Positions 1 through 11,296 of a stretch of DNA of 64,000 nt are shown in pieces. The translations under genes and the position numbers were made by a program. The DNA is taken from NCBI GenBank assembly GCA_949130485.1, contig OX422187.1:1240001-1304000 (forward strand), read 5' to 3'. Numbering within the stretch: the first letter of the stretch is position 1; every line of letters starts with the position of its first letter. Below the pieces are notes generated by a model, which made no database searches, was not told the DNA's origin, and saw only the letters and a program-made list of their open reading frames with translations. Source of the DNA: Agelas oroides. Taxonomy: Eukaryota; Porifera; Demospongiae; Agelasida; Agelasidae.

Positions 1-1316
1 GAGCTCTCTAGCCCCTAAATTCCATACACATCCACCTTATAGACTAAGACAATAAAGATTTGGGTAATGAATTTTTCTCAGAACATGGCATCAAATACAA
101 CCTGGCAACATCCCCTGTTCACTGCACGGCTGCTTAGCCCCTAGCATCATTGAAAAGCTAGCTACATGTCACTGTCAATATGTAACACCACTAGCACGCT
201 ATATCTAAATTTGCCTGACCTACAGAAAGGAATACATGTAATTGGTAGCCTCTTCTCAGGCCTCCCCATTATTTCATGTAATAAAGTGAATACAAACCAA
301 AAATGGGGAGGCCTGGGAGTTGGTAAAACATGGAATAACGGGGTGATTAACCAGAAATGGAATTGTTTTGTAATTCCCATTATTTTGCACGTATAAAACT
401 GCCATCTAGTGAGGTAGCCCTGCTAATGCTGTATATCCTAAAGTTGTAGAGTGACTACAGATGCTACAAACTTTGTTGAAGACCTCGATTGTTGCCCTAA
501 GTTAGGCATTGCTGGAAGAACAAGAGGATTGCAAGAGGGCTGAAGCAACTTAACTGCACACAAGGCTGCATGTAATCCGCACCTATTGTGGTCAGGCCAG
601 TGAGGAGCGACACTCTCTCCATTCACTTGCCCATGCATGGCAGGCACACAGATATTGTGAAAATGACAATTCATAAAGTCAGGCTCACTGAGGCAGTTTA
701 AAGCCTTGGAAACAGACCCCAGTCTAAGTCAAACTACCATAATATGTACTATATGTTTCTGGTGCAGCCCACATACGGTGCTTCTTAGCTCATAAGACTA
801 ACCATCGAGGTCTCCTACAAAGCTTACCCAGTGTTTGTAGTCCCTTGACAACTTACAGCTACCTTGATAGATGCCAGTTTCACACTTGCAATATCAGCAA
901 TTGTGATTTCCCATTAATCAAAGTTATTCCCTTATTCTGTAGCGTTTCTTACTGACTCCTGTGAGGCCAGGGAAAGAGACTATACAATGGAGATCCACAA
1001 ATCAGCTGATACAGTCAATTATTGTGTACTTAATCACAAATTAGCCTCCAAAGCCATACTACACAGTGCATTGCCTAGGTAACAGGACAAGGTTGTAGCC
1101 ATGGACACCAGTGTGTGTGTGCATGCCTAAAGGTCGACAATATCTTAACCCAACTAACTTCCAGGTGTTCTAATCACATATACATGGAGAGGTGTCGGGT
1201 GACCAATGTTGACACAACACGCTGGAATTGGGGCCCTTTCTAAGGCCTGGCAGTATGAAGCTATTGACCTTGCAAAATTTACTAAGACAAATCACAAAGT
1301 AGATTAGCCTTTATAT
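1..1316. other. No gene recognised; repeat-bearing intergenic DNA
   Basis: Short ORFs on both strands lack recognisable domains. The only structure I see is a small foldback at about 246-320, beginning TAGCCTCTTCTCAGGCCTCC and ending with the complementary GGGGAGGCCTGGGAG. It belongs to the TAGCCTCG...CGAGGCTA family that recurs through the window. Confidence 0.5.
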
Positions 1317-2212
1317 TAGTCTCATGCCCAGCCGGAAATAACCTATGAAAATCCTACGAAAATCCATCTGGTAACATTGCTGTCGATTCTTGGGCCAGTG
1401 GAATGTAATTATTCCGTTGAGGCCACGTGATCATGAAGTGTATACAATCACAAAGCCACAGCCAGCTAGAACTGCACTGCATTGTCTGTGCCAAAAGCAT
1501 CCAATGCATCTTCGGGGGGCTGCTTCACCCTTCTGTTTGCTCTACGCTTGAGTTTTATGTAGCACATATATATCTTTTGCTGGATAACAGTTACATCAAC
1601 CATGCAACTGTGCCACGTTTTGCAAAGCTAGAGCAAGCCATGTGCATGCAGGGAAGACCAATGCATTTAATGGCGAGCTGAAAGCTATGGAATAGTCTCA
1701 CAAGCCAGACCCACTGGCTTGCAAGACTAGCTATGGAACTGGTGAAGGCAGTGCAAGCAGTGACGTATGCTGTCAGTCAGTCGGTAGCAAGCATCATCCA
1801 TGGAAAGAGAAGTTTGGTAGTACTTTCAAACGATCCAGCAGATCGCCGCAAACCTGTCATAAACGTACGACAGAGAAATGTAGCAAAGTAATTTGCTCAG
1901 TGGCTCCCAGCTGGTACACAATTTAGCTTTCCAACACAAAATTTTCTAGCAGTTTGTGCTTGATCTTGAGCTGGGCAGTCATACTCTAGCTTATTGGATG
2001 CTTCTAAAATGGCTACAACCAGCTCTTCACAATGATCATCGAGTCGAAACTTTCCTTGTGACCTGTCTGAGCATACCAGTAAATTACGTAATTTAGTAGA
2101 AATATTTGATTGGGTCGTTCAAATAATTCTGGCGAAATTAGAAAAGCCCAAAATCAAGCCCAACATTACCAGATGGATTTTCCGTAGGTTTTTCCGGCTG
2201 GTCACGAGACTA
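1317..2212. mobile_element. Foldback element (MITE-like), TAGTCTCATGCCCAG termini
   Basis: The left end reads TAGTCTCATGCCCAGCCGGA and continues with a segment ending CCATCTGGTAAC. The right end is its inverted copy, running from TTACCAGATGGATTTTCCG to CCGGCTGGTCACGAGACTA. The arms are about 60 bp and the whole is about 900 bp. No transposase is visible inside, so it is probably non-autonomous. Confidence 0.7.
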
Positions 2213-3431
2213 CCTTTATATGTATAGCTATAACATATGCCCAAAGTTTGTAGTGAGGATTTCTAATTGATTTTGTGGTTTCACTAATATGTCATCTGCA
2301 ACCAACTGCACAAACTTTGAAAATCATAAGGGTTTCACACACACACACTGTAAAACCTTGTCAACTGAATACAAAAGCTCTCTACTTGAAGGTAATTGAC
2401 TTCCACATCATATCATATGTTTGTGGAAGGGGCAGAGGAATTGTTGCAGCACGAAGGCTATCAAGATGGCACATGTTATCACAGCTATGATAATATGATG
2501 GATGACCATTTTGACTGTGGTAAAGTATGGAAGGAGATTCAAACCTATGGGTAAAGAAGTCTGACATTGAATATGATGAGCACATTGAACAGGGTCAGTT
2601 CTTGTGTTAGTATAAGTATAGCATTGAAAACTTTCCCAGAGCTCATACCGTTTTAGTAAAGGAGTTACCTTCCACTTAAAAAAAATTTGTAAAAACATGC
2701 AGTAGCTGGCATGAGTTCACGATCTTGTTGAAAAATGATTTGCAAATGAGTCATGCATCTTTCCCACAAAATTAGTGACTGAAATACCTGGTACCTGTGG
2801 CCTCCACCACTCAATATGCCCACAAGGCCGTACAATGAACAGGCGCCCTCTACTTGAAACTTTTTTTTGCTCTTACATACTAAAAACTGTTGTCTGCACT
2901 GACGTGGGAGGCCTGGGAACAAGGCTATACACGGGAAGCTTAAGCTCCCACCCTTCCGGAAATTGATCGTTTATTACTCTTTAACCTATATTGGTAGGCA
3001 TCCATTGGAAATTCCAAACACAAGTACAGCTACTAGCTATAGCTACATCGTTCTAATTCTTGTAACTGGTAGCCTTGGCATGTACACCATCTTTGTCTTC
3101 AAGTGGCTTGGCCAGGTGTACTCTGTAAGTAGAGAGAGCAAAATTTGCGAGTAACTAATTATTGAAGATGCAGCACTATGACGTTGCAAACTTTTACAGT
3201 GTGAGAGGTTGAAGTTAAATTCAAATATTAATGATATTCATAGAATTAAGGTGGGTGTGGCTAACACCTACTGGGTAATATATATATATATACTAGTTAG
3301 TAAATATACCTGCACATTTGTAGATGAAGAAAAGCAACTTTAACAACCTGTGAGTCTTTCCATTACTGTAAACTTCAATTTTAATAGAACTTGAGTCATG
3401 TGACATAAAGTTTGGATTTTACTTGAACCGC
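2213..3431. other. No gene recognised
   Basis: Small ORFs overlap on both strands without recognisable domains. A half-copy of the common foldback end, GGGAGGCCTGGGAACAAGGC, lies near 2907. A short (TA)n run lies at about 3279-3291. Confidence 0.4.
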
Positions 3432-3990
3432 CCACCAGTATTGACTGCAACACTGCAACTGTTGCATAAACTACTGCAAACTGGTATTGACAGCCATGGC
3501 ATGTGCAACCGCCGCCGGTTTCTAACTATAGTATTGACTGCAACAACTGCAACTGTTGCATCAACTACTGCATGCAAACTGGTGTTGACTGCAACACTGC
3601 AACCGTTGCATCAACTACTGCAAACTGATGTTGACTGCAACACTGCAACCGTTGCATCAACTACTGCAAACTGATGTTGACTGCAACACTGCAACCGTTG
3701 CATCAACTACTGCAAACTGATGTTGACTGTAACACTGCAACCGGTGCATCAACTACTGCAAACTGATGTTGACTGCAACACTGCAACTGTTGCATCAATT
3801 GACCACTGCAAACTGGTGTTGATTGTAACACTGCAACCGTTGCATCGACTACTGCATACTAGCTGGTATTGACAGCATGCACAACCGCTGCAGGTTTCTA
3901 ACTAATATTGACTGCAACGACTGCAACTGTTGCATCAACTACTGCAAACTGGTATTGACTGCAACACTGCAACCGTTGCATTACTGCAAA
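3432..3990. repeat. Minisatellite, about 46-bp unit
   Basis: About ten to twelve imperfect copies of a unit built on GACTGCAACACTGCAACCGT followed by TGCATCAACTACTGCAAACT. The central copies (3580-3780) are nearly identical; the outer copies are diverged and some carry insertions. The unit contains the internal echo CTGCAAC. An 83-codon ORF runs through part of it on the + strand, which I take to be incidental. Confidence 0.85.
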
Positions 3991-5928
3991 CGTTTAGTGC
4001 TTTTGCACAAATCCATACACAACTGCCCTTTTTAGGCAAAAAGCAGTGACAAACCAAAAGTGTGCAACTGTTTCTCTTACCCTATCCACACGGAGCTGTA
4101 GGGAGGGTGCCATGGAAAAGAGTGCCCCGAACCACGGTGGTACTTTTTCCCTCAAAAATGAGTGCTCTTTCCGTTTCAGTGGTCATGCCTCACCAGCTCA
4201 GCGCAAACCCGACTCGAATGGGGTTCACTAAGTTCACCATAGATTGTAAACCTACCAGTAGTTCCGCTAGCGTAGCATTTTAATTTCTGGCCCGTAAAGC
4301 GGAAGTAGCACTTCCTGTCAATGAACGGTCAACTTACCCAAATGTGCGGCAACTTCAACCTGATTTTTCTCAGGAACTATACGGTCTATGAACACGCGGT
4401 TTTCACAGTTTTGACAAGCGACGAGTCCTCTATTCATGTTTCAACCCACTCAAACACCAAAGGGAAACCAGGTAAATGAGGAGTAGTAAAGCTTCCTACT
4501 GTCAAAATGTTCACCAACTGATGTGGTACACAATTCTACTGCACAAATCCAGCTCACAAACAGAATTCCATCAGAAGTGAGATCATTTGAAAGGGGATTG
4601 GTACAACTTCTTTGCATGAACTAAAGAAGTGTGTTTATGCATTAGTTTAGCTACCACAGCTCATACAAAATGACTTAAATTTCATTAAGAATGTACATGG
4701 TAATCTACATCAAATACAGTTACTATTATGTAATCCAGAATTTACAATACATAAACAGATCCTCACCAATGCTTTCATTAAATCTAGAGCATTTGAAGTG
4801 CACAACTGTACTCATAAAAATATTTATCAAGTCAAAGTGCTTGAATTGATTAATCTTCAGCATTGCCGATCACACTCCAATCTGAAAGGCTAGAGCACTC
4901 AGGGCCAGCCAGGTCCATCCAGGTGTGAATGTACACATTGTGCAATAAAAATGACAACTGTTATGCACATTCAGTTAACTGGAGGCCAAGCGAAAGTATC
5001 TTTCTCCGACTGGCTCCAGATGTAGCTGGAACAGTCTGTATCTGTCGGGCCTGTGGTCAAGAGTATAACGAGGGTTTCATTCCAGTGAATACACCCCAAG
5101 CTATCAAACACTGGAGGTGAGGAAGGCCTGGGAATGAGGCTACCTCAAGGTTGGTGTAAAAGTGACAACAATTAAAACAAAAAATTAAGGAGTTGAAGAA
5201 GTTACTAAATTGTAATGAAAGTAATGAAAATTTTGAGGATGGCTAACCTCTGCGCTCAATCTCCTACAACGAATTCCAAATGTTAACCTGTCTGCTCCTT
5301 GTGCCAGTTGTCAGGTACGGCCTGGGAAAGGGAGAAGTTTTTCATAATCCCCAATCCTAGTCAACAGACTCCTTGAAAACATTAAAAGGGAGCAGCACAG
5401 GACCATCTGCTGATACATATTTAAAATTTCCACACAAGCACCTGCAAAGTAGCCTTGTTTGCAGGCTCTCCCTGCTAAGGAGGGAGACAGCCTGGTACAT
5501 TTTATCATGTGTGTGATGTCAAGGGTACACACAAGGTAGATACACCTTAATTGCATGCATCTCAGATCATGGCAAGTGTATGCATCGCTACAATGGCACG
5601 AAAACAATTTGCTACAACAGCCATAAACTGCAGTGTAGACAGTGCAGTGGATTCCCAGCATGCAGGATATGGCACCTCACAGGCAGAATGGCTAGTATGT
5701 TGTTTGTCATGCATTGTAAGCTAGCATGGTTATTGTCCGCAAGTTGTTGACAATGACTCAAGAAATCAACTAGTTTCAGTATATATCGCTGTCTACAAAC
5801 ATGAAGGTAACACACTAAAGCCATACCCACTCATAAAGAAACTATAGTAGTCTTGAGAGCGCTTACGCTTGAATGTGTGTAGGTATCCTGGTCAGTCCAT
5901 CCCTGTGTGATTAAGTCATGTCTACCAT
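3991..5928. other. No gene recognised; one possible exon at 4970-5117
   Basis: Mostly featureless. On the + strand a stretch at about 4970-5117 reads as a protein segment containing CICRACGQEYNEGF and ends at a good splice donor (GAG|GTGAGG). That is consistent with a lone exon but matches nothing I know. A half foldback end (GGAAGGCCTGGGAATGAGGC) follows it near 5121. A half-copy of the palindrome seen complete at 55523 lies near 4237. Confidence 0.3.
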
Positions 5929-6330
5929 TAGTCCCGCAAGCCCGACCTACTTCTGCAAGAGAAGGGAAGGGTCTGGTGAACTGCATATACAAGCAGTGTC
6001 CCACCGGAATGCAATTAGTTGGATGATGTAATCAGATTTCAAATTTCAAATAATGCATTCTTGAATTACCTGTTGCGGAGTAAGCAGGCTCCCTGAGAAG
6101 TATAGTCGAAGTGTTTTTACAGTTCCTACAGTAGCGGAAAAGATGTCCTAGCTCTCTTTCACCATTTTCAAGACTGCTATTGCTACTCAAACAGTGATGT
6201 AATGTGTCATGTGACAAAATACTGCAAAGTGATTGTACCGCACTGTACAGTGCGGCGGGACACGGTTTGTATACGCAGCTCACCAGACCCTTCCCTTCTC
6301 TTGCGGATGTGGGTCGGGCTTGCGAGACTA
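5929..6330. mobile_element. Foldback element, TAGTCCCGCAAGCCCGACC termini
   Basis: The left arm starts TAGTCCCGCAAGCCCGACCT and contains GAAGGGTCTGGTGAACTGC. The right arm ends with the complementary CAGACCCTTCCCTTCTCTTG and GGTCGGGCTTGCGAGACTA. The arms are about 90 bp and the total is about 400 bp. Its ends and the GGTCTGGTG motif are shared with elements at 6557, 7420, 46449 and 59122. Confidence 0.75.
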
Positions 6331-6556
6331 GTCTACCATCATGCATGTGATAAAAGATACCAGGCTCTCTCCCTTTTCAGTGGGAAGAGCCTGATAATTT
6401 GATATTCATCTGTGACATCACACAAAGTCATACATGTTATTACATAAACACACATCAAAAAGAAATCCTAGTTAAGATCCAGGAAGAAGACAGTGAGGGA
6501 TTGATTGGCATGCTAGGGTGACTTGAGCCTTCTATGTACCCAGCCACCTCCAGTCT

Positions 6557-6866
6557 TAGTCTCGTCCCCAGATGGACCCTCTCACAAGGACAAACAGTTT
6601 GGCAAGCCAAGTCAAATTTGTTGAGCTAGTGCACACTTTTGTTAGTGTAACAACATTCTGTCCAAAACAACATTTTGCGACATACCCGATCAAAATATGA
6701 TGGGATACCTGGGTAGAGATGCAAAGTTTTACCACTGTATATGTAAGGGAAGTTTTTGTAATAATTAACAATCTTGCAATCTGATTGGTCCTTACCACAT
6801 TTTGGTAACAGGCCCAAGGAATTAAACTAAACCGTTGGAGGTGCGTGTGGGCTGGGCACAAGACTA
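6557..6866. mobile_element. Foldback element, TAGTCTCGTCCCCAGA termini
   Basis: Same family as 46449-46770: both have the left end TAGTCTCGTCCCCAGA, the internal string GCTAGTGCAC and an inner CAATCTGATTGGTC-like box. The right end is diverged (GGGCACAAGACTA). It contains only shadow ORFs. Confidence 0.65.
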
Positions 6867-7336
6867 TGACAACATCAAGGCCTCAACTGGTACTTAACAC
6901 TTCACTTAACAACTTCTTTTAACAAAACCATTAAGTGATGTCGAGCATACTGGAGGTATACAGACTGGTTAAAGGTTTTTTGCCATCTAGTTTTGAATGA
7001 GACTGACAGAGTAGGTACACCATGGCACTAACCACTACTCACTCAGATTGGATGACTTTTAGCCAAAATTACCTTGTGTTAAATCTTCTTGGATCTTTAT
7101 GGGGGGTGATTAGTGCCAAAACCTTCCTTTGAGATTTGGGATACTGAAATTACATTTGGATGGTCAATCATGGAAGCAATCGCCTCATTTGAATGGTCAA
7201 CTTCACTATCCAAATGTAAATGCAGTCATTTGAATGGTGAACTTCTATATCCAAATGTAATGCAGTCATTTGAATGGTGAACTTCTATATTCAAATGGAC
7301 ACTGCTATTTGAATGGTCAACACTCGTGCTCAAACC
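6867..7336. repeat. Short 40-bp imperfect tandem repeat within otherwise blank DNA
   Basis: At about 7150-7320 three to four copies of CATTTGAATGGTSAACTTC followed by ATATCCAAATGTAATGCAG occur in tandem. CATTTGGAT and ATTTGAATGG are partly complementary, so each unit can fold on itself. Nothing else is recognisable in this stretch. Confidence 0.6.
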
Positions 7337-7391
7337 TAGCCTCATTCCCAGACTGATACAGATACCTTTGACATTCAGTCTGGGAACGAGG
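7337..7391. repeat. Miniature palindrome of the TAGCCTCATTCCCAG family
   Basis: A 55-bp foldback: TAGCCTCATTCCCAGACTGA, a short loop, then CAGTCTGGGAACGAGG. It consists of little more than the two transposon ends joined together. Confidence 0.65.
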
Positions 7392-7419
7392 TCAGATCAC
7401 TGATCAATATGGCAGATTG

Positions 7420-7577
7420 TAGTCTCGTGCCCAGACCCTCTCCCACGTGTGAGAAAGAGGGTCTGGTGTTCTGAGTGACTTTTCTTGTCACATGGGGCAG
7501 GGTAGCTCCCCGATCTGAGAGCTCGAATCAGATTCTAGAATGCATAATTATGTGTGCGTGACATAAGTGATCGTACC
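7420..7577. mobile_element. Half copy of the 59122 foldback element
   Basis: The first about 157 bp match the left half of the element at 59122-59528 almost base for base, including TAGTCTCGTGCCCAGACCCT and AGCTCCCCGATCTGAGAGC. The right half is absent. The copy stops where an integrase-core gene fragment begins, so it is a truncated insertion or an excision scar. Confidence 0.7.
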
Positions 7578-7583
7578 GAGGTT

Positions 7584-7796
7584 TTACGTAGATCTTAATG
7601 GAAGGTAGGCCTTTACTGAACTGGTATTCCTCGTGCAAGCAAATGGCCTTGCATTTGCCTGTGCCTGGATCTCACCCACAATGGTGTCTAGTTGGTCATC
7701 AGTGAGTGCCAAATAGAAAGCACGGACACTGAGGACGTACTCGGACATTCTTCTCAGAGTACATACAGAAACACCAAGTATGCTGAGGCACTGCAA
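7584..7796 (-). pseudogene. Integrase-core family protein fragment
   Basis: The minus-strand translation reads as a helix-turn-helix-like segment, LGVSVCTLRRMSEYVLSVRA, followed by LALTDDQLDTIVGEIQAQAN. This resembles the region preceding the integrase catalytic core in the transposon-derived integrase-core proteins that are abundant in invertebrate genomes. Only about 65 residues survive; the DDE catalytic part is not present on either side. It is a relic rather than a working gene. The family call rests on motif memory and is tentative. Confidence 0.5.
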
Positions 7797-8003
7797 ATCG
7801 AATTACGTCTGTAATCACTGGACTGGACTACTGGACTCTAATTTCAATGCACTAAAAAACATTTTTATGCTCTCTAATAATATTTATCTACCTGTTGAGT
7901 TGCATAATACACTCTAACAAACTGCAAGGATAGCCATTTTTGCTGCAAAGAGGTACGTACCTTAGGTACTTATTTATGTACAATTAGTGATGTATAGCTA
8001 CTG

Positions 8004-10304
8004 CTACAGCGCAGCAACTTGTCCATGCATGTGTGGCGGACAAGGACAGACAAATGCAAACTGAGTAGCCTCGAGCTCACACTTAGGCACTCCGCAGTAG
8101 CGATACCTAGCACTCCAGGATCTCTCGTTCTTTCTCAAAGATAGTGAAGGTCCTAGGTGTACCATGTCTCCGTAAATCAGATCAATGTCTTGTTGGAGTT
8201 CAGCATAATCTGCAGTCGAGGAGATAGTTTTATAGAGTAGCATGTCATCTGCATAGAGAGAAAGTTTACTGTTTTCAGAGAGGGCCAGTGTAGAGATGTC
8301 ATCAATGTATATCAAGAATAGTAATGGCCCAAGGACTGATCCTTGGGGTACTCCGGAGATCACATGAGTGGAGTGTGAGGATGTTCCATTAACCACAACA
8401 CTTTGTTGACGTTTTGTAAGGTAACTGTGTAACCAACTCACAATCAAAGGATGTAGATGAAGCTGTTTTAGCTCTTCCATGAGCCTTCTGTGAGAAACAG
8501 TATCAAAAGCTTTCTGAAAGTCGAAAAATACACAGCATATTTCTTTATTTTGGTCAAGTTGCGTTAGCCAATCATGTGTAGTAGAAAGCAGAGCTGTCAA
8601 GGTGGATTTCCCCTTTTGAAATCCCCATTGTGCATCTGAAAGTGGGTGGTATTCATTAAGATGGTCAGTGATTAATGAATGGAAGTGCTTTTCAAGAAGC
8701 TTGCTGAGTATTGACAGGAGGGATATTGGTCTATACCCAGATGGACTGTGTTTAGTTGTTGATTTGGGAATTGGTACAACTCTAGCTGCCTTCCATAGTT
8801 TGGGAAAGTGACCTTTTGCAATGGATAGATTAAAAAGATTTGTCAAAGAAGGAGCTATGCTTTCAGATGTGGCCTTGAGCATGCGTGCAGAAATCCCGTC
8901 AGGACCATTAGCTTTAGATACATCTAGACCCTTAATCAGCTGAACAATCTCTTGTGTTGTACAGAATAAGTGATCTGGGCAGGTTTCCTCATAGATACAT
9001 TCAAGTGGATCAGTTAGTGGTGGTTCGGAGTGGTTCCAGCAGTTTGAGAAATAAGTGTTCAGCATGTTGGATTTCTCTTCATCAGTGATAGCATTGATAT
9101 TGTCCTGACTTAATACAGGGATTGTTTCTTGCTGTTTATTCACAAGTTTAACTGTCTTCCAGAATTGTTTGCTATTTGCAGATGTTAGTGAGTTGAAATA
9201 GTTTTGTTTTGCAGATCGAAGCATTGTAGTGACATCGTTTCTGATTTTCTTATATTTAGCAAAATGAGTAGGGTTTTTACTTCGCTTAGCTCTCAGAAAC
9301 ATATTGTTCCTTTTCCGCATGTGCCGCACAACATTTTTAGTCAACCAGGGAAGGTTTCGGCGTCTTTTCAGCTGAGGTACACATTCTTCCATGATTTCAA
9401 GAAACTTCCTTGTCCAATTTTCTGTTGACAGGTCTACATTATCAGAAAGAAGAGAATCCCAATTTGTTGTGTGGATAAGGTCACATGCTTTTGAAAAATC
9501 TGCATTCTTATAGATCCAAATATGCCGGGGCTTGGAGCAAACAGCTTTGGTGGAAGTTTTCCATTTAATGGCAAGTGACACCCCAAGGTGGTCAGAAGAT
9601 GACAGTGGTGGGAGAGTGGTACAACTCCGGAGACAAGATGGTTCAGACAGCAGGGCTAGATCAATGAGAGATGTGCTACCATGTGGACTTACATGTGTAA
9701 AGGAGGGAACAACCTGCTCTAATGAAAAACTGTATAAAATATCTCTGAGATGTGAAAATAAATGATGTTGAGGGTTTAAAAAGTTAACATTAAAATCTCC
9801 CAACAAAAGAAAAGTGGAAAATTGAGCCGGATTTACCATCTGCAATGTTGTACAAAGATTATCAAAAATAGAGACAGGGGATGATGGAGGGCGATAAAAA
9901 AGACAAATACAAAACTTGTTAGAAACTGATACAGATGTGATTGACAGGGCAAGAAATTCTAAATTGTGTGGGCCACCTTGCAGCAATACCCTACATGACA
10001 AAGAGTTATGTGTATAGAGAGCAATGCCACCACCATGCCTATTACGGTCCAGCCGATGTACCTGGTAGTCAGGTAGCAAAAGTTCATTGTCCATAACATC
10101 TTCAGAGAGCCAGGTTTCAACAATGCAGATTATGTCAGGTTTCTGGAGCAGTACATTAGCTTGTAATTCATCTAATTTGGGAAGAATGCTTCTAGCATTA
10201 TAATATAGTACAGTGAGCTGTTTGGAGGTAGACATACTGTGACTATGAGAGCTAGCGCCCTCCATGTTGCATTGTGAATTAGTTACACGTTGACAATGCA
10301 ACAT
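8004..10304 (-). CDS. Non-LTR retrotransposon ORF2: endonuclease plus reverse transcriptase, 3' end replaced
   Basis: This 766-codon ORF is a LINE polyprotein that nicks target DNA and reverse-transcribes its RNA there. The first 250 residues form an apurinic-type endonuclease (LYYNARSILPKLDEL, IICIVETWLSE, LLGDFNVNFL, SSSDHLG). Residues about 450-705 form the reverse transcriptase, with GPDGISARML, GYRPISLLSI, FDFQKAFDTV, SGVPQGSVLGPLLF and the catalytic YADD. The layout fits the CR1/L2/Jockey group. After LQQDIDLI, at about 8190, the usual thumb and C-terminal region is missing and an unrelated 50-residue tail reads to the stop. The element is therefore probably inactive. The start is uncertain: methionines lie at 10304, 10265 and 10235, and the first overlaps a 22-bp inverted repeat (10254-10314). 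No ORF1 lies directly upstream. Confidence 0.93.
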   Translation of the reverse strand: MLHCQRVTNSQCNMEGASSHSHSMSTSKQLTVLYYNARSILPKLDELQANVLLQKPDIICIVETWLSEDVMDNELLLPDYQVHRLDRNRHGGGIALYTHNSLSCRVLLQGGPHNLEFLALSITSVSVSNKFCICLFYRPPSSPVSIFDNLCTTLQMVNPAQFSTFLLLGDFNVNFLNPQHHLFSHLRDILYSFSLEQVVPSFTHVSPHGSTSLIDLALLSEPSCLRSCTTLPPLSSSDHLGVSLAIKWKTSTKAVCSKPRHIWIYKNADFSKACDLIHTTNWDSLLSDNVDLSTENWTRKFLEIMEECVPQLKRRRNLPWLTKNVVRHMRKRNNMFLRAKRSKNPTHFAKYKKIRNDVTTMLRSAKQNYFNSLTSANSKQFWKTVKLVNKQQETIPVLSQDNINAITDEEKSNMLNTYFSNCWNHSEPPLTDPLECIYEETCPDHLFCTTQEIVQLIKGLDVSKANGPDGISARMLKATSESIAPSLTNLFNLSIAKGHFPKLWKAARVVPIPKSTTKHSPSGYRPISLLSILSKLLEKHFHSLITDHLNEYHPLSDAQWGFQKGKSTLTALLSTTHDWLTQLDQNKEICCVFFDFQKAFDTVSHRRLMEELKQLHLHPLIVSWLHSYLTKRQQSVVVNGTSSHSTHVISGVPQGSVLGPLLFLIYIDDISTLALSENSKLSLYADDMLLYKTISSTADYAELQQDIDLIYGDMVHLGPSLSLRKNERSWSARYRYCGVPKCELEATQFAFVCPCPPHMHGQVAAL

Positions 10305-10314
10305 GGAGGGCGCT
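10254..10314. repeat. 22-bp inverted repeat at the LINE 5' end
   Basis: AGCGCCCTCCATGTTGCATT (10254 on) and AATGCAACATGGAGGGCGCT (ending 10314) are perfect complements around a 17-base loop. The first arm encodes the ORF's internal MEGA start region, so the 5' boundary of the LINE is an inverted duplication. This could be a product of 5' inversion during insertion. Confidence 0.85.
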
Positions 10315-10448
10315 CATATTCGGCAGGATGGGGCTGGAGGGACTTGCGCAAGGTGGGATTGGAGGGAAGGGCGAGACGGTGTCTCGCAGTGGGCGGTTTG
10401 GGGCCCCCACACAGCACGTAAAATAAGGGGCCCGCCTTCCCAATCCAC

Positions 10449-10733
10449 AAGGGGTAGTCACTTATATGTCGCCTGTAGAAGCGTTTGCGACCGCGATCAA
10501 ATTTTTTGATCGGCAAAAAGTGTGCTTGATCGTCCCCCCCAGAGGCTCTTGATCGCTTGATTTTCAAGGGTCAGAGGTCAAATTGCAGCCGCGCGCTCTT
10601 GATTGTTGATTTTTAGCAGTACGGAGGTCACCTTGATCCCTTGATCGGCCCCCCGAAAGGGCTTTGATCGCTTGATTCAGTTTTGATCCCGGTTGCAAAC
10701 GCTTCTACACGGGACATATAAGTGACTACCCCT
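10449..10733. mobile_element. MITE with about 50-bp terminal inverted repeats, GATC-rich interior
   Basis: The left end reads AAGGGGTAGTCACTTATATG then TCGCCTGTAGAAGCGTTTGC. The right end is the inverted copy GCAAACGCTTCTACACGGGA then CATATAAGTGACTACCCCTT. The 285-bp element contains repeated CTTGATCGCTTGATT strings. No transposase is inside. Confidence 0.85.
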
Positions 10734-10957
10734 TGATCCACTCCCACTTCCGGTCGGGGCAGGCATATGCCGGCATGACTTCCTGACCAGGAGGGCGCAA
10801 GGTTACAGACCATCTGCACCCATTCTGCCATTCCACGTCTACTATCAGAGGAGACAGGAACGGTTAGATGTAGAAATGAGAGTGACGACCGAAGACTGTT
10901 AATGAATAGTTATTGAATTACGTAATAAATAAATAATAACCATTTTGGAAAGTGTGA
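10734..10957. other. No gene recognised
   Basis: Short AT-rich stretch including TAATAAATAAATAATAACC. I see no coding signal. Confidence 0.4.
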
Positions 10958-11296
10958 AGGCTAGAAACGACCGCCAAGAAGACTGCAGTTGAAGAGAACT
11001 ATTCCTTAGGTGATTTTCAGAAGGCACCAAGAGAAGATGGTGTTCATGGGAATGGGAGCTTCTGGATTATAAATCCAGACTGTGACTATGTTATTTTCGA
11101 AGATGGCAACTTTCGATCACGAGGAGGTAGGAGGAAGGTAAAGCCAAAGCTAAAGGTGGTAAGGGGTGATGGAGGCAGGAAAAGTGAAGATCAATCACCA
11201 CCTGAAACACCTACTGAGGGTGTACCCAGTTCCAACCCAAATCAGGCATCGATTGTCATACCTGAAACAGATGACCAGAGTGGATTGGGACAGTAG
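10958..11296 (+). CDS. Possible terminal coding exon, unknown protein
   Basis: An open frame of 112 codons without an initiating ATG runs to a TAG at 11294. The protein has a structured-looking start (NGSFWIINPDCDYVIFEDGN) and a charged, Pro/Ser/Thr-rich tail (GGRRKVKPKLKVV, EDQSPPETPTEGVP, IPETDDQSGLGQ). AG acceptors precede it (for example CTTAG|GTGATTTTCAG). The composition is more protein-like than the surrounding shadow ORFs. I do not recognise it, and no partner exon is visible upstream, where a MITE and the LINE lie. Confidence 0.35.
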   Translation, partial: RLETTAKKTAVEENYSLGDFQKAPREDGVHGNGSFWIINPDCDYVIFEDGNFRSRGGRRKVKPKLKVVRGDGGRKSEDQSPPETPTEGVPSSNPNQASIVIPETDDQSGLGQ

